A stretch of 64,000 nucleotides of DNA from Microbacterium oxydans (GTDB lineage: Bacteria > Actinomycetota > Actinomycetes > Actinomycetales > Microbacteriaceae), in assembly GCF_900095745.1 (NCBI RefSeq), contig NZ_FMIR01000019.1:372001-436000 (forward strand). Direction: 5' to 3'. The notes beneath the pieces were generated by a model that did no database searches, had not been told where the DNA came from, and saw only the letters and a list, made by a program, of their open reading frames with translations. The stretch's first letter is position 1. Every line of letters begins with the position of its first letter. Position numbers and translations under genes: made by a program. Shown here piece after piece: positions 54,491-63,404 of this stretch.

Positions 54491-55927
54491 ATGTCAGACA
54501 CCGTCGTCGCCCCGCCTGGTGCCCCCAAGGATGCCGGTCTTCGCACCGGCGTCATGAGCGGGCCGGAACTCGCGGCCCAGGCCATCGCCAACATCGCCCC
54601 CAGCGCCGTCATCGCCTTCACCGCGGCGGCCATCTTCCTCGGTGCAGGCAACGGCACCATCTACGCCTTCGCCCTCGCGACCATCGTCATCCTCTGCGTC
54701 GGCTACTGCGTCGTCGTGTTCGCCCGCAAGCACGCATCTGCCGGGTCGCTGTACACGTACGTGTCGAAGGGACTCGGACCGTTCGGCGCCTTCCTCGCCG
54801 GGGTCACCCTGCTGATCGGCTGCTTCGGCATCGCGTCCGCCTCCCTCAGCGGTTCCGTCAGCTACATGGCGCAGTTCCTCCGCATGCTCGGGCTTCCCGC
54901 TCAGGGACTCGGATGGGACATCGGGCTCGCGATCATCCTCGGCGGACTGGCGACCCTGTTCACGATCCGCGGGATCCGCCTGTCCGCGCGCATCTCGCTC
55001 GTTCTCGAACTCCTCTCCGTGGGCATCATCCTCGTGCTCCTGGTCGCAGCGCTCATCTGGGCCGGACCCGCCGCGTGGGACCCCGCTCAGGTGCTCGCCA
55101 CCGGATCCTCGTTCCAGGGGGTCGCGTCGGGCATGGTGCTCGGCATTCTCGGGTTCGTCGGGTTCTCCTCCGCTGACGCACTCGGTCGCGAGGCCAAGGA
55201 GCCGTACAAGGCGATCCCCCGCGCGATCATGTGGAGCGCGCTCGGCGTCGGTGTCCTCTACGTGTTCGCCGCGTATACGCAGATCACGGTGCTGGGCGAC
55301 GACCTCGCCACCTCAGCCAGCCCGCTGGAGAGCATGTCGGCTCTCATCGGCATGCCGAGCTGGTTCGCCGCCGCCCTCACGATCGGGGTCTCGGCCTCGT
55401 TCTTCGCGGTCGTCGTCGCTCCGCTCAACGTGATCGGACGCATCGTGTACGTCATGGGCAAGGAGGGCGTGGTCGCCGAGCGGTTCGGTCGCACCCATGA
55501 GCAGCACCTGACCCCGCACCGTGTGCTGATCATCGCCGGCGCAGCCGCGATCGCGGTCGACATCGTGCTGCTGATCTCGGGCGCGGCGACCGGCGACATC
55601 CTCGTCTGGGTGAACACCTGGGGCACCTACGGCTACATGGTCGCCTATGCCCTCGTCGCGATCGCCTGCGTCGTCTACACGCAGCGGGCGAAGATGCGCA
55701 ACGGTCTCGTGAAGGTGTGCGCGACCATCGCGGTGGTGACCATGGCGTACGTGTTCTTCGCGAACGTCTGGCCAGTCCCGGCGTTCCCGTACAACGTGAT
55801 CCCGTACATCTTCCTGGCCACCGTCGCCCTCGCGCTGACCCGGTACCTCTACCTTTCGCGTCGTCGACCCGACGTGATCGCGAGGATCGGCAACACCGAG
55901 ACGAGCGCCATGGAGGGCGTGGGCTGA
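54491..55927 (+). CDS. APC-family amino acid/amine permease
   Basis: This 478-residue membrane protein has about twelve helices. Its first helix contains AQAIANIAPSAVIAFTAAAIFLG and the later GFVGFSSADALGREAKEP is the family's typical helix 6 region. An AGGAG site precedes ATG 54491. Substrate is unknown; the neighbouring alcohol dehydrogenase and PucR regulator suggest uptake of a nitrogen compound used as a nutrient. It ends before a terminator hairpin. Confidence 0.88.
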   Translation: MSDTVVAPPGAPKDAGLRTGVMSGPELAAQAIANIAPSAVIAFTAAAIFLGAGNGTIYAFALATIVILCVGYCVVVFARKHASAGSLYTYVSKGLGPFGAFLAGVTLLIGCFGIASASLSGSVSYMAQFLRMLGLPAQGLGWDIGLAIILGGLATLFTIRGIRLSARISLVLELLSVGIILVLLVAALIWAGPAAWDPAQVLATGSSFQGVASGMVLGILGFVGFSSADALGREAKEPYKAIPRAIMWSALGVGVLYVFAAYTQITVLGDDLATSASPLESMSALIGMPSWFAAALTIGVSASFFAVVVAPLNVIGRIVYVMGKEGVVAERFGRTHEQHLTPHRVLIIAGAAAIAVDIVLLISGAATGDILVWVNTWGTYGYMVAYALVAIACVVYTQRAKMRNGLVKVCATIAVVTMAYVFFANVWPVPAFPYNVIPYIFLATVALALTRYLYLSRRRPDVIARIGNTETSAMEGVG

Positions 55928-55946
55928 CACCGTCTTCCCCGCTGAC

Positions 55947-55980
55947 GAGAAGGGCCCCTTCGGCCGAAGGGGCTCTTCTC
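55947..55980 (+). terminator. Terminator of the ADH-permease operon
   Basis: GAGAAG-GCCCCTTCGG pairs with CCGAAGGGGC-CTTCTC across 55947-55980 with a short loop and minor mismatch. It lies 20 bases past the permease stop. Confidence 0.75.
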
Positions 55981-56010
55981 CTCGGATCAACTGTTCGACC
56001 CCGCACCTGA

Positions 56011-56048
56011 ACGAGAAAAGCCCCCTCCGTGGAGGGGGCTTTTCTCGT
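56011..56048 (-). terminator. Terminator of tRNA-Asn
   Basis: A perfect 18-bp inverted repeat (56011-56028 and 56031-56048) directly follows the encoded CCA end of the minus-strand tRNA. The A/T-rich outer stem resembles a rho-independent terminator. Confidence 0.85.
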
Positions 56049-56124
56049 TGGCTCCCCGGCTTGGACTCGAACCAAGAACCTGCCGGTTAACAGCCGGCTG
56101 CTCTGCCAATTGAGCTACCGAGGA
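56049..56124 (-). tRNA. tRNA-Asn (anticodon GTT)
   Basis: On the minus strand, the 76-base sequence folds as a cloverleaf. The acceptor stem TCCTCGG pairs with CCGGGGA (one G-T pair), and the D arm contains AGCTCAATTGGCAGAGC. The anticodon loop CTGTTAA has anticodon GTT, and the T arm contains GGTTCGAGTCC. The discriminator base is G and CCA is encoded. It is likely the only RNA gene in the window. Confidence 0.97.
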
Positions 56125-56220
56125 ATGTGCCCGCTCAGCGGGCAACTCGACAAGCTTAGCAAACTCCGGACCGACTTCATGACACCGGGGCACCCTTCAC
56201 GGATGCCGGGCGTGTCGTGC

Positions 56221-56994
56221 TCAGCGGCGAGAATCCGACTCCGCATTCGGCACCCACAGCAGGTCCCGTCCGACGCCACGGGCGACCACGTGACCGGCAC
56301 GCAGCATCAGAGTCTCGGCGTTGAGCTCGCGGATGAAGTCCGCATCGTTGGTGACGAGAAGCGCGGCCATCCCCTGCTCCTTACGGCGTCGGGTGATGGC
56401 ATCGAAGACCACCGGTCGCACTTCGAGGTCGAGGTTCGCGAGGATCTCGTCGGCGATCAGCACCTTCGGCTCCAGGACGAACGAGCGCGCGATCGCGACA
56501 CGCTGGCGCATGCCGGCGCTGAGCTCGTACGGGAACTTGGCCGCAGTGCCGAGCGGGAGGTGCAACTCGTCCAGGAGGGTCGCGACGCGGATCGAGAGCG
56601 CCTTGGTGTTGACCTTGCGCTCGCGGACGAGGATCGGCTCGGCGATGACCTCGTTCACGGTCAGCCGCGGCGGCAGGTCCGCACCCGCCCCCTGCGGGAC
56701 GAAGCCCGTGCGGTAAGTGAGGATGCGGTGTTTGCGTCCCGGCCGGCGCACGTCGACGCCGCACACCTGAGCGCTTCCGCCGACGACCTTCACCGAGGGG
56801 TCGGTGGAACCGGCGAGAGCGGCGACCAGAGTCGACTTCCCGGAACCCGTGGGGCCGGCGACGCAGATCAGTCCCCCGGGAGCGAGAGAGAAGGTGACGC
56901 CGTCAACGGCGCGGGTCGGCATCCCGTGGCCGATCCGGTCGATCACGAGATCGGAGCTATCGATCGCGTTCGTGGATTCTGGCCTGCGGGACAT
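56221..56994 (-). CDS. Orphan ABC transporter ATP-binding protein
   Basis: This 257-residue single ATPase domain has Walker A GPTGSGKST, Q-loop region GFVPQGAGADLPPRLTV and an H-loop-like LLVTNDADF. The signature LSAGMRQR replaces LSGGQ, and Walker B VLIADEILANLD has Ile-Leu-Ala in place of the usual Pro-Thr after DE. The H-loop histidine appears to be Asn (TND instead of THD), so activity may be altered. It resembles peptide-type (Dpp/Opp) ATPases but no permease is nearby. Confidence 0.78.
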   Translation of the reverse strand: MSRRPESTNAIDSSDLVIDRIGHGMPTRAVDGVTFSLAPGGLICVAGPTGSGKSTLVAALAGSTDPSVKVVGGSAQVCGVDVRRPGRKHRILTYRTGFVPQGAGADLPPRLTVNEVIAEPILVRERKVNTKALSIRVATLLDELHLPLGTAAKFPYELSAGMRQRVAIARSFVLEPKVLIADEILANLDLEVRPVVFDAITRRRKEQGMAALLVTNDADFIRELNAETLMLRAGHVVARGVGRDLLWVPNAESDSRR

Positions 56995-57000
56995 GTGTCC

Positions 57001-57006
57001 ATCCTG
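57001..57006 (-). promoter_or_regulatory. -10 element for the orphan ABC gene
   Basis: CAGGAT on the minus strand ends six bases before ATG 56994. Confidence 0.35.
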
Positions 57007-57030
57007 CCGTCTTCGCGGTGCCGGACAGCG

Positions 57031-58890
57031 TTACGACTCGGCGAAGCGCTGACGCTCGGCATCGATGTCGCGAAGGCGCATCCGCAGTGCACGGCCCCCA
57101 TCGGAATCCGCCGGCACGCGCTGCACGGCGCCGAGGAGCTCCTGCTTGTCGCGCTCGAGCTGGCGCAGGACGAGTCGTCGGGCGAGGTCGGCCACGGTGG
57201 CGACGGCACGTTCCTCGTCTCGAGCGGGGAAAGGCGTCATCAGCAGCTCACCCGCCAGCGAGCGGTAGGGCTCGCGGACGCTGTTGACGGCCTCCGTCAC
57301 CCAGCCGGCCCTGGTGCGGTCGGGGGCCGCTGCCACGGCCTCGCGCACGGCGTCGAGACCCGGAGTGCGGAACGGCATTCCCAGCGCCCGATTCAGGAGG
57401 GCCTGATCGACCTGATGCCCATACTGCAGAGCCCCCATCAGCGCGTCGCGTTCGACGGCGACATCGGGGCTGCGCGGAAGGCTCGCGAGAGTGACCGGTG
57501 CCACGACGGATGCCCCGGTCGCGGGATCGACCTGCGGAGCCTCGCGACGTACGTGCTGCGGCGTGGAACCGCCGCGCGCCGCCCGCTCGACCTCACTGCG
57601 CACCTCGGTGGGATCCATCCCGAGTCGCCGCGCCAGAACACGCTCGTAACCCGGGCGGAGAAGCTGGTCGCGGATCTCGGCCACGATCGGCGCGGCAGCC
57701 CTCAGCGCACCGACGCGCCCCTCGACAGTGGAGAGATCGAAGCCACCCAGCTTGCGGTCGATCGCGAACTCGAACATCGGCTGCTTGGTGTCCATCAGCC
57801 CGCGAACGGCCGCGTCACCGCGCTGGAGACGCAGATCGCACGGGTCGAGGCCGTCGGGCGCGACCGCGACGAAGGTCTGCGCATTGAACCGATCGTCCTC
57901 CGTGAAGGCGCGTAGCGCGGCCTTCTGGCCGGCCTCATCGCCGTCGAAGGTGAAGACGACCTCGCCCGAGGCGTTGTCATCGCCCATCACGCGCCGCAGC
58001 ACCTTGATGTGGTCGGTGCCGAAGGCCGTGCCACACGTCGCGATGGCCGTGGTGAGACCGGCGAGGTGGCAGGCCATCACATCGGTGTACCCCTCGACCA
58101 CCACGACGCGGCGGGGGTCGCCGCGCGCGATGTCGCGCTTGGCGAGGTCGAGCCCGTAGAGGACCTGGGCCTTCTTGTAGATCGGGGTCTCGGGCGTGTT
58201 CAGGTACTTCGGACCGTTGTCGTCGTCGAAGAGCTTGCGCGCGCCGAACCCGATCGTCTGACCCGAGACGTCGCGGATCGGCCACACCAGGCGCCCGCGG
58301 AACCGGTCGTAGACGCCGCGCTGCCCGGTGGAGACCAGTCCGGCGTTGCTGAGCTCTTCACGCGTGAAGCCCTGCGCGGTGAGCGCCTTGAGCATGCCGT
58401 CCCAGCCGCGCGGCGCGAAGCCGACGCCGAAATGCGCCGCGGCTCCGGCGTCGAAGCCGCGCTCCCCGAGGAAGCGGCGGCCGGCCTCCGCATCCGGTGT
58501 GAGGAGCTGGGCACGGAAGAACTCCGCGGCCGCGGTGTTGGCCGCGTAGAGGCGGCTGCGGCCGCTCGTCTCCGGAGCCGCTCCCCCGTCCTCATAGTGC
58601 AGCGTGTACCCGATGCGGCCGGCGAGACGCTCGACAGCCTCGGTGAAGCTGACGTGGTCCATCTCGCGCAGGAACGAGTAGACGTCGCCCGACTCGCCGC
58701 AGCCGAAGCAGTGGTAGTAGCCCACCTGCTGGCGCACATGGAAGCTCGGACTCTTCTCGTCGTGGAAGGGACACAGCCCCTTGAGCGAACCCACGCCCGC
58801 CGACTTGAGCGCGACGCGCTCACCGACGATGTCGGCGATGTTCGTGCGCGCCTTGACCTCGTCCACATCGGCCTGCCGGATCCGCGGCAT
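57031..58890 (-). CDS. dnaG: DNA primase
   Basis: DnaG makes RNA primers for replication. The 619-residue protein has the N-terminal CHC2 zinc finger ([11 protein letters not shown] and [13 protein letters not shown]). The catalytic core has [23 protein letters not shown] and the TOPRIM domain has [15 protein letters not shown]. The C-terminal helicase-binding domain follows. The ATG overlaps the dgt stop by one base, giving a dusB-dgt-dnaG operon. Confidence 0.97.
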   Translation of the reverse strand: MPRIRQADVDEVKARTNIADIVGERVALKSAGVGSLKGLCPFHDEKSPSFHVRQQVGYYHCFGCGESGDVYSFLREMDHVSFTEAVERLAGRIGYTLHYEDGGAAPETSGRSRLYAANTAAAEFFRAQLLTPDAEAGRRFLGERGFDAGAAAHFGVGFAPRGWDGMLKALTAQGFTREELSNAGLVSTGQRGVYDRFRGRLVWPIRDVSGQTIGFGARKLFDDDNGPKYLNTPETPIYKKAQVLYGLDLAKRDIARGDPRRVVVVEGYTDVMACHLAGLTTAIATCGTAFGTDHIKVLRRVMGDDNASGEVVFTFDGDEAGQKAALRAFTEDDRFNAQTFVAVAPDGLDPCDLRLQRGDAAVRGLMDTKQPMFEFAIDRKLGGFDLSTVEGRVGALRAAAPIVAEIRDQLLRPGYERVLARRLGMDPTEVRSEVERAARGGSTPQHVRREAPQVDPATGASVVAPVTLASLPRSPDVAVERDALMGALQYGHQVDQALLNRALGMPFRTPGLDAVREAVAAAPDRTRAGWVTEAVNSVREPYRSLAGELLMTPFPARDEERAVATVADLARRLVLRQLERDKQELLGAVQRVPADSDGGRALRMRLRDIDAERQRFAES

Positions 58891-60275
58891 CAGCGCGCCC
58901 CTTCGGCGATGGGCCGCCTCTCGGCGTGCGCGCGAGCCCCGGGTCGGGCGTGACGAGGAGTCCAGATGCCCACCTCGGCCGGATCGATCTCTCCCACGAG
59001 CCGGTTGTGCCAGTCGATCGCACTCTGGTCAGTGAGGCTCGCGATCTGATCCACGACGACTCTGGCACGCTCGGCGTCGTTCTCCGCCGCGATGAAGTCC
59101 GCGGCGAACGCGGGCTCGAGCACGTCGGATCCGGCGGACCACAGGGCGTCAGTCGACCACAGCGCTTCGGCGAGCCGCGTCAGAACGCGTCGCTGCTCCT
59201 TGTAGACCCCCTTGCGGGCCTCGATCGTGACGATGGCCTGACCCATGATGCCCTTGAGCACGGCGATCTCCACCTCGATCACCCGCGGGACGACGACATG
59301 GGCGTTGTAGCGAACGAGTGCCGTGCTTCCGTACGCCTCTTTGGTGGCGGCGACCGCGGCCTTGGCGAAGCGGCCGATCAAATCGCTCGTGAGGTTCTTG
59401 AGACGGGCGAGCGCCTGCCGGGAACGGTCGAAAGACGCCAGCCACATCGGCTGCGACGATAGGCGGTACAGCGCATCCGCCAGCTCGTCGCGCGTGAAGT
59501 CGTAGCCCACCCACTGCTGGATGCGGCCGAGGAGCGCGTCGTGCGCACGCGGGTCGGCCAGTTGAGCGACATCGACGTAGCCATTGACGATCGCATCCTC
59601 GAAGTCGTGCACCGAGTACGCGATGTCGTCGGAGAGATCCATGATCTCGGCCTCGATGCACCGCAGGCGGCCGGGCGCTCCCTCGCGCATCCAGCGGAAC
59701 ACGGCCTCGTCTTCGGGGTACACGCCGAACTTGAGCCGCCCACCGGGGTCGGGCACCGGGCTGTCGACCGTCCACGGGTACTTGCACGTCGCGTCCAGGC
59801 TGGCGCGGGTCAGGTTCAGGCCGACCGAACGGTCATCGTCGTCGAGCACCTTGGCCTCGAGCCGGGAGAGGATCCGCAGCGACTGGGCGTTGCCCTCGAA
59901 CCCGCCGATCGGCTCCGCCCACTCGTTGAGCGCCCGCTCGCCGTTGTGTCCGAACGGCGGGTGGCCCAGGTCGTGGCTCAGGCAGGCGGTGTCGACCACA
60001 TCGGCTGAGACGCCGAGGGCGACCGCGAGCTCCCGCCCGACCTGCGCCACCTCGAGCGAATGCGTCAGGCGGTTGCGGGCGAAGTCGGCCGTGCTGGCCG
60101 GGCTCAGCACCTGTGTCTTCGCCGCGAGCCGGCGCAGCGCGGCAGAGTGCAGCACGCGTGCGCGGTCGCGGGCGAAGTCGTTGCGCTCGGATCGATGGGT
60201 CTCGGCGAAGAAGCGCTCGGCATCGCGCGCGTCGTAGCCGTCGGCGCGCAGGCCGACCTGAGGGTCAACCGCCAC
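58890..60275 (-). CDS. dgt: Deoxyguanosinetriphosphate triphosphohydrolase-like protein
   Basis: This 461-residue HD-domain enzyme hydrolyses dNTPs to nucleoside and triphosphate. The N-terminal region has [21 protein letters not shown]. The HD motif is in [15 protein letters not shown], with a first metal histidine in [12 protein letters not shown]. The GTG at 60275 is chosen because it overlaps dusB by only 11 bases; a GTG at 60296 is the alternative. Gene order dusB-dgt-dnaG is common in actinobacteria. Confidence 0.92.
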   Translation of the reverse strand: MAVDPQVGLRADGYDARDAERFFAETHRSERNDFARDRARVLHSAALRRLAAKTQVLSPASTADFARNRLTHSLEVAQVGRELAVALGVSADVVDTACLSHDLGHPPFGHNGERALNEWAEPIGGFEGNAQSLRILSRLEAKVLDDDDRSVGLNLTRASLDATCKYPWTVDSPVPDPGGRLKFGVYPEDEAVFRWMREGAPGRLRCIEAEIMDLSDDIAYSVHDFEDAIVNGYVDVAQLADPRAHDALLGRIQQWVGYDFTRDELADALYRLSSQPMWLASFDRSRQALARLKNLTSDLIGRFAKAAVAATKEAYGSTALVRYNAHVVVPRVIEVEIAVLKGIMGQAIVTIEARKGVYKEQRRVLTRLAEALWSTDALWSAGSDVLEPAFAADFIAAENDAERARVVVDQIASLTDQSAIDWHNRLVGEIDPAEVGIWTPRHARPGARAHAERRPIAEGAR

Positions 60276-61419
60276 TGTTCTCGATCTCCGCTCCACGCAT
60301 CATCTCCGAGGCCGACGAGGCGAGCTCTCGCGACTCCAGCCATTTGTCCGGCAGTGCCGTCCGCTTCGGGTGTCCGGAACGTCCGCGCTGCCCCTCGGCA
60401 TCCGCACCGGGATACGGAGCGGTGTGATCGAGTCGCCCGAGGAAGTCGTCGATCTCCGCGAGGCTGGATGCGGTGGCGAGCCCGGTGCGGATGTCACCAC
60501 CGACCGGGTATCCCTTGAAGTACCAGGAGACGTGCTTGCGGATGTCGCGGCAGCCGCGATCTTCGTCCTCGAAGAACTCGACCAGCAGCTCGGCATGCCG
60601 ACGGAAGGCGTTCGCGACGAACCCGAGCGTGGCGTCGACCGTCTTGCCCTCGCCACCGAATGCGGTGGCGAGCTCGCCGAACAGCCAGGGGCGTCCGAGG
60701 CACCCGCGTCCGACCACGACACCGTCGCAGTCGGTCTGCGCCATCATGCGCACGGCATCGTCGGCGGACCAGATGTCGCCGTTGCCCAGCACGGGGATGC
60801 TCGTGACGGCCTGCTTCAGTTCGCCGATCGCGTTCCAGTCGGCGAATCCGGAGTAGAACTCGCCCGCGGTGCGCGCGTGCAGGGCCACCGCAGCTGCACC
60901 GGCGTCCTCCGCCGCGCGCCCGGCATCGAGGAAGGTCAGGTGGTCTTTGTCGATGCCCTTGCGCATCTTGACCGTCAGCGGCACGTCACCGGCGGCCTTG
61001 ACCGCCTGGTCGACGATGTCGGCGAACAGCTTCGACTTCCACGGGAGCGCTGCTCCCCCACCGCGGCGGGTGACCTTGGGCACCGGGCATCCGAAGTTGA
61101 GGTCGATGTGGTCGGCGTGGTCTTCCGCGACGATGATGCGCACGGCCTCGGCGATCGTCTTCGGGTCGACACCGTAGAGCTGAATGGACCGCGGCGTCTC
61201 GGACTCGTGGTGCCGGATCAGACGCATGGTCGTCTCGTTGCGCTCGACCAGCGCACGCGAGGTGATCATCTCGCTCACGTAGAGCCCGGCGCCGTACTCG
61301 CGGCACAGGCGCCGGAAGGCGGTGTTGGTGATACCCGCCATGGGTGCGAGGACGACCGGCACGTCGAGGTCGATCGGGCCGATGCGAAGGGGGCGGGCGG
61401 GGGCGGTGGCGAGAGTCAT
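60265..61419 (-). CDS. dusB: tRNA-dihydrouridine synthase
   Basis: This 384-residue FMN-dependent TIM-barrel enzyme reduces uridines in the tRNA D-loop. It begins with VVLAPMAGITNTAFRRLCR and contains the catalytic cysteine in LNFGCPVPKVTRRGGG. The FMN site has TVKMRKGID, and GNGDIWSADDAVRM and VGRGCLGRPWLF follow. The DusB-like class is normal in actinobacteria. It is the first gene of a three-gene operon. Confidence 0.95.
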   Translation of the reverse strand: MTLATAPARPLRIGPIDLDVPVVLAPMAGITNTAFRRLCREYGAGLYVSEMITSRALVERNETTMRLIRHHESETPRSIQLYGVDPKTIAEAVRIIVAEDHADHIDLNFGCPVPKVTRRGGGAALPWKSKLFADIVDQAVKAAGDVPLTVKMRKGIDKDHLTFLDAGRAAEDAGAAAVALHARTAGEFYSGFADWNAIGELKQAVTSIPVLGNGDIWSADDAVRMMAQTDCDGVVVGRGCLGRPWLFGELATAFGGEGKTVDATLGFVANAFRRHAELLVEFFEDEDRGCRDIRKHVSWYFKGYPVGGDIRTGLATASSLAEIDDFLGRLDHTAPYPGADAEGQRGRSGHPKRTALPDKWLESRELASSASEMMRGAEIENSGG

Positions 61420-61466
61420 GTCCTGTTCATTCTCCCAGACGCGGAGCCAGGAGGGATGCTGCGACC

Positions 61467-61472
61467 TAAGCT
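61467..61472 (+). promoter_or_regulatory. -10 element for the peroxidase gene
   Basis: TAAGCT ends six bases before ATG 61479 and separates this start from a GTG at 61473 that would overlap the promoter. Confidence 0.5.
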
Positions 61473-61478
61473 GTGAAT

Positions 61479-61973
61479 ATGACCGATTCCGCGCTCCGTT
61501 CGATCCCGTTCACCGACGCCAAGGGCGAGGAGAAGACGCTCGACGATCTCGGCGCCGACGTCGTGCTGGTGGTCAACGTGGCGTCCAAGTGCGGACTCAC
61601 CCCCCAGTACGAGCAGCTCGAGGAGCTGCAGCGCCTGTACGGCGACCGCGGTTTCACCGTCGTCGGCTTCCCCTGCAACCAGTTCTTCGGCCAGGAGCCG
61701 GGTTCCGTCGACGACATCCTCGAGTTCTGCTCGACGACCTACGGCGTCACCTTCCCCGTCAACGACAAGGTCAAGGTGAACGGCAAGAACGCGTCGGAGC
61801 TCTACAAGGCGCTCAAGGAGACCCCGGACCAGGGCGGCAAGGCCGGGCGGGTCGAGTGGAACTTCGAGAAGTTCCTCGTGCTGCCCGACGGTGACGTCGT
61901 GCGCTTCCGCCCGAAGCAGAAGCCGGACGCACCGGAGATCGTCAGCGCGATCGAGGCGGCACTGACCCGCTAG
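61479..61973 (+). CDS. Glutathione peroxidase-like protein (thiol peroxidase)
   Basis: This 164-residue thioredoxin-fold peroxidase has the peroxidatic cysteine in NVASKCGLTPQY, FPCNQFFGQEPG with the second motif, and WNFEKFLV near the C-terminus. It is the cysteine, not selenocysteine, form. Actinobacteria use mycothiol and thioredoxin, so thioredoxin is the likely reductant. The start is set by the leaderless promoter. Confidence 0.93.
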   Translation: MTDSALRSIPFTDAKGEEKTLDDLGADVVLVVNVASKCGLTPQYEQLEELQRLYGDRGFTVVGFPCNQFFGQEPGSVDDILEFCSTTYGVTFPVNDKVKVNGKNASELYKALKETPDQGGKAGRVEWNFEKFLVLPDGDVVRFRPKQKPDAPEIVSAIEAALTR

Positions 61974-62005
61974 ACGCGACCGGATCGAACGCAGCGGCCC
62001 GCGCC

Positions 62006-62022
62006 GTTCACCTCCACGTCAG
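62006..62022 (+). promoter_or_regulatory. PHO-box-like repeat 1
   Basis: GTTCACCTCCACGTCAG resembles the direct-repeat units (GTTCACC-type) bound by PhoP in actinobacteria. It lies 139 bases before the phosphatase start. Confidence 0.4.
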
Positions 62023-62060
62023 CTGCGCCCCGCGCTGATCCGCGCTCGAACACGGGTCTC

Positions 62061-62077
62061 GTTCACCTCCTCGTCAG
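62061..62077 (+). promoter_or_regulatory. PHO-box-like repeat 2
   Basis: GTTCACCTCCTCGTCAG is a second copy that differs at one base. It ends 21 bases before the -10 TAGTCT (62099-62104), so it would cover the -35 region as PHO boxes usually do. Confidence 0.5.
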
Positions 62078-62098
62078 TCCGACGCCATCTGGCCTCCC

Positions 62099-62104
62099 TA
62101 GTCT
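62099..62104 (+). promoter_or_regulatory. -10 element for the metallophosphoesterase gene
   Basis: TAGTCT lies 46 bases before ATG 62145; a GAAGGAGA ribosome site follows in the leader. Confidence 0.5.
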
Positions 62105-62144
62105 CACCGCGGCGAACATCGCCCGAAGACGAAGGAGACCACAC

Positions 62145-63341
62145 ATGCCCGACCGTCTGCCGATCAGCCGGCGCACCGTCCTCACCGCTGGAGCGCTCGG
62201 CGCTCTCGGAACCGCCCTGCCGGTCGGCACCGCCGCAGCGGCTGCTGCCACGGACATCGCCCCGGCAGGCGCCGGGCCAGGCCGCGGTCTGCGGTTCCGT
62301 GCCGACGGGACCTTCAAGGTGGTGCAGTTCAACGACACGCAGGACGATGAGCTCACCGACCGTCGCACGGTCGAGCTGATGGAGAAGGTGCTCGACCAGG
62401 AGAAGCCCGATTTCGTCGTGATCAACGGCGACGTGATCACCGGCGGATGCGAGACCCGGCTCGCGGTGAAACAGGCGATCAACAACGTCGTCACGCCGAT
62501 GGAATCCCGGCGCATCCCCTGGGCGGTCACGTACGGCAACCACGACGAGGACTCGCTCCCGCAGTCGGGCGTGGACGAGGCGGGGATGCTGAAGATCTAC
62601 CGCTCGTACGAGTACAACGTGAATGCCGAGAGCACGCGGGGCGTGACGGGCACGAGCAACACGATCGTGTCGATCGGCTCGGCCGCCCGGAAGAACCGCG
62701 AGGCGTTCGCGCTGTGGCTGATGGACTCGGGGCGCTACGCCCCCGGCACGATCGACGGCCAGGACTTCGCCGGATACCCGACCTGGGACTGGCTGCGGAT
62801 GGACCAGGTGGCCTGGTACCGCGAGCAGTCGCAGCGTCTCGAACAGCGTCGCGGGCGCACGGTGCCGGGGCTGATGTTCCTGCACATCGCGTTGTGGGAG
62901 CACCGCTTCATGTGGTGGGGCGGCGTGGACACCCGCACGGAGGCCGATGCCGCGCGCGGCAGGGCCCGGCACGCCATCGTCGGTGAGCGCAACGAAGATG
63001 AGTGCCCCGGTCCGTTCAACTCGGGGATGTTCAACGCGATCCTCGAGCGCGGCGACGTGAAGGGCGTGTTCGTCGGCCATGACCACATCAACGACTACGT
63101 GGGCGACTACTACGGCGTCATGCTCGGCTATGCCCCCGGCACCGGTTTCGGCGCATACGGTCTCGACGGCGCGGAGCGCAACCGCATGCGCGGCGGTCGG
63201 GTGTTCGAGCTCAAGGAGGCGGGTGACGAGGTGACGATCGCCACCCGCGTCGTCTACGCGCGCGAGCTCGGCATCGACCTCACGGCGAACGACCAGCCCA
63301 TGGAGCCGCTGCCTCTCGCCCCGCGGCAGCAGCGCGTCTGA
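62145..63341 (+). CDS. Tat-exported metallophosphoesterase (Dcr2-like)
   Basis: This 398-residue secreted enzyme starts with a twin-arginine signal (PISRRTVLTAGALGALG, then an Ala-rich cleavage region around residue 35). It has the calcineurin-like metal motifs VVQFNDTQDD, FVVINGDVITGG, TYGNHDED and VFVGHDHIND. It resembles fungal Dcr2/purple-acid-type phosphoesterases. PHO-box-like repeats upstream suggest use in phosphate scavenging. A terminator follows it. Confidence 0.88.
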   Translation: MPDRLPISRRTVLTAGALGALGTALPVGTAAAAAATDIAPAGAGPGRGLRFRADGTFKVVQFNDTQDDELTDRRTVELMEKVLDQEKPDFVVINGDVITGGCETRLAVKQAINNVVTPMESRRIPWAVTYGNHDEDSLPQSGVDEAGMLKIYRSYEYNVNAESTRGVTGTSNTIVSIGSAARKNREAFALWLMDSGRYAPGTIDGQDFAGYPTWDWLRMDQVAWYREQSQRLEQRRGRTVPGLMFLHIALWEHRFMWWGGVDTRTEADAARGRARHAIVGERNEDECPGPFNSGMFNAILERGDVKGVFVGHDHINDYVGDYYGVMLGYAPGTGFGAYGLDGAERNRMRGGRVFELKEAGDEVTIATRVVYARELGIDLTANDQPMEPLPLAPRQQRV

Positions 63342-63354
63342 CGCACACACAAGG

Positions 63355-63388
63355 CGACGCCGGGGACCCGTTCGGGTCCCCGGCGTCG
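63355..63388. terminator. Terminator between the phosphoesterase and DsbA-family genes
   Basis: A perfect 15-bp inverted repeat (63355-63369 and 63374-63388) with loop GTTC lies 13 bases past the phosphoesterase stop and faces the convergent gene. Confidence 0.88.
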
Positions 63389-63404
63389 TGGTGTCCGGCA
63401 GTTC

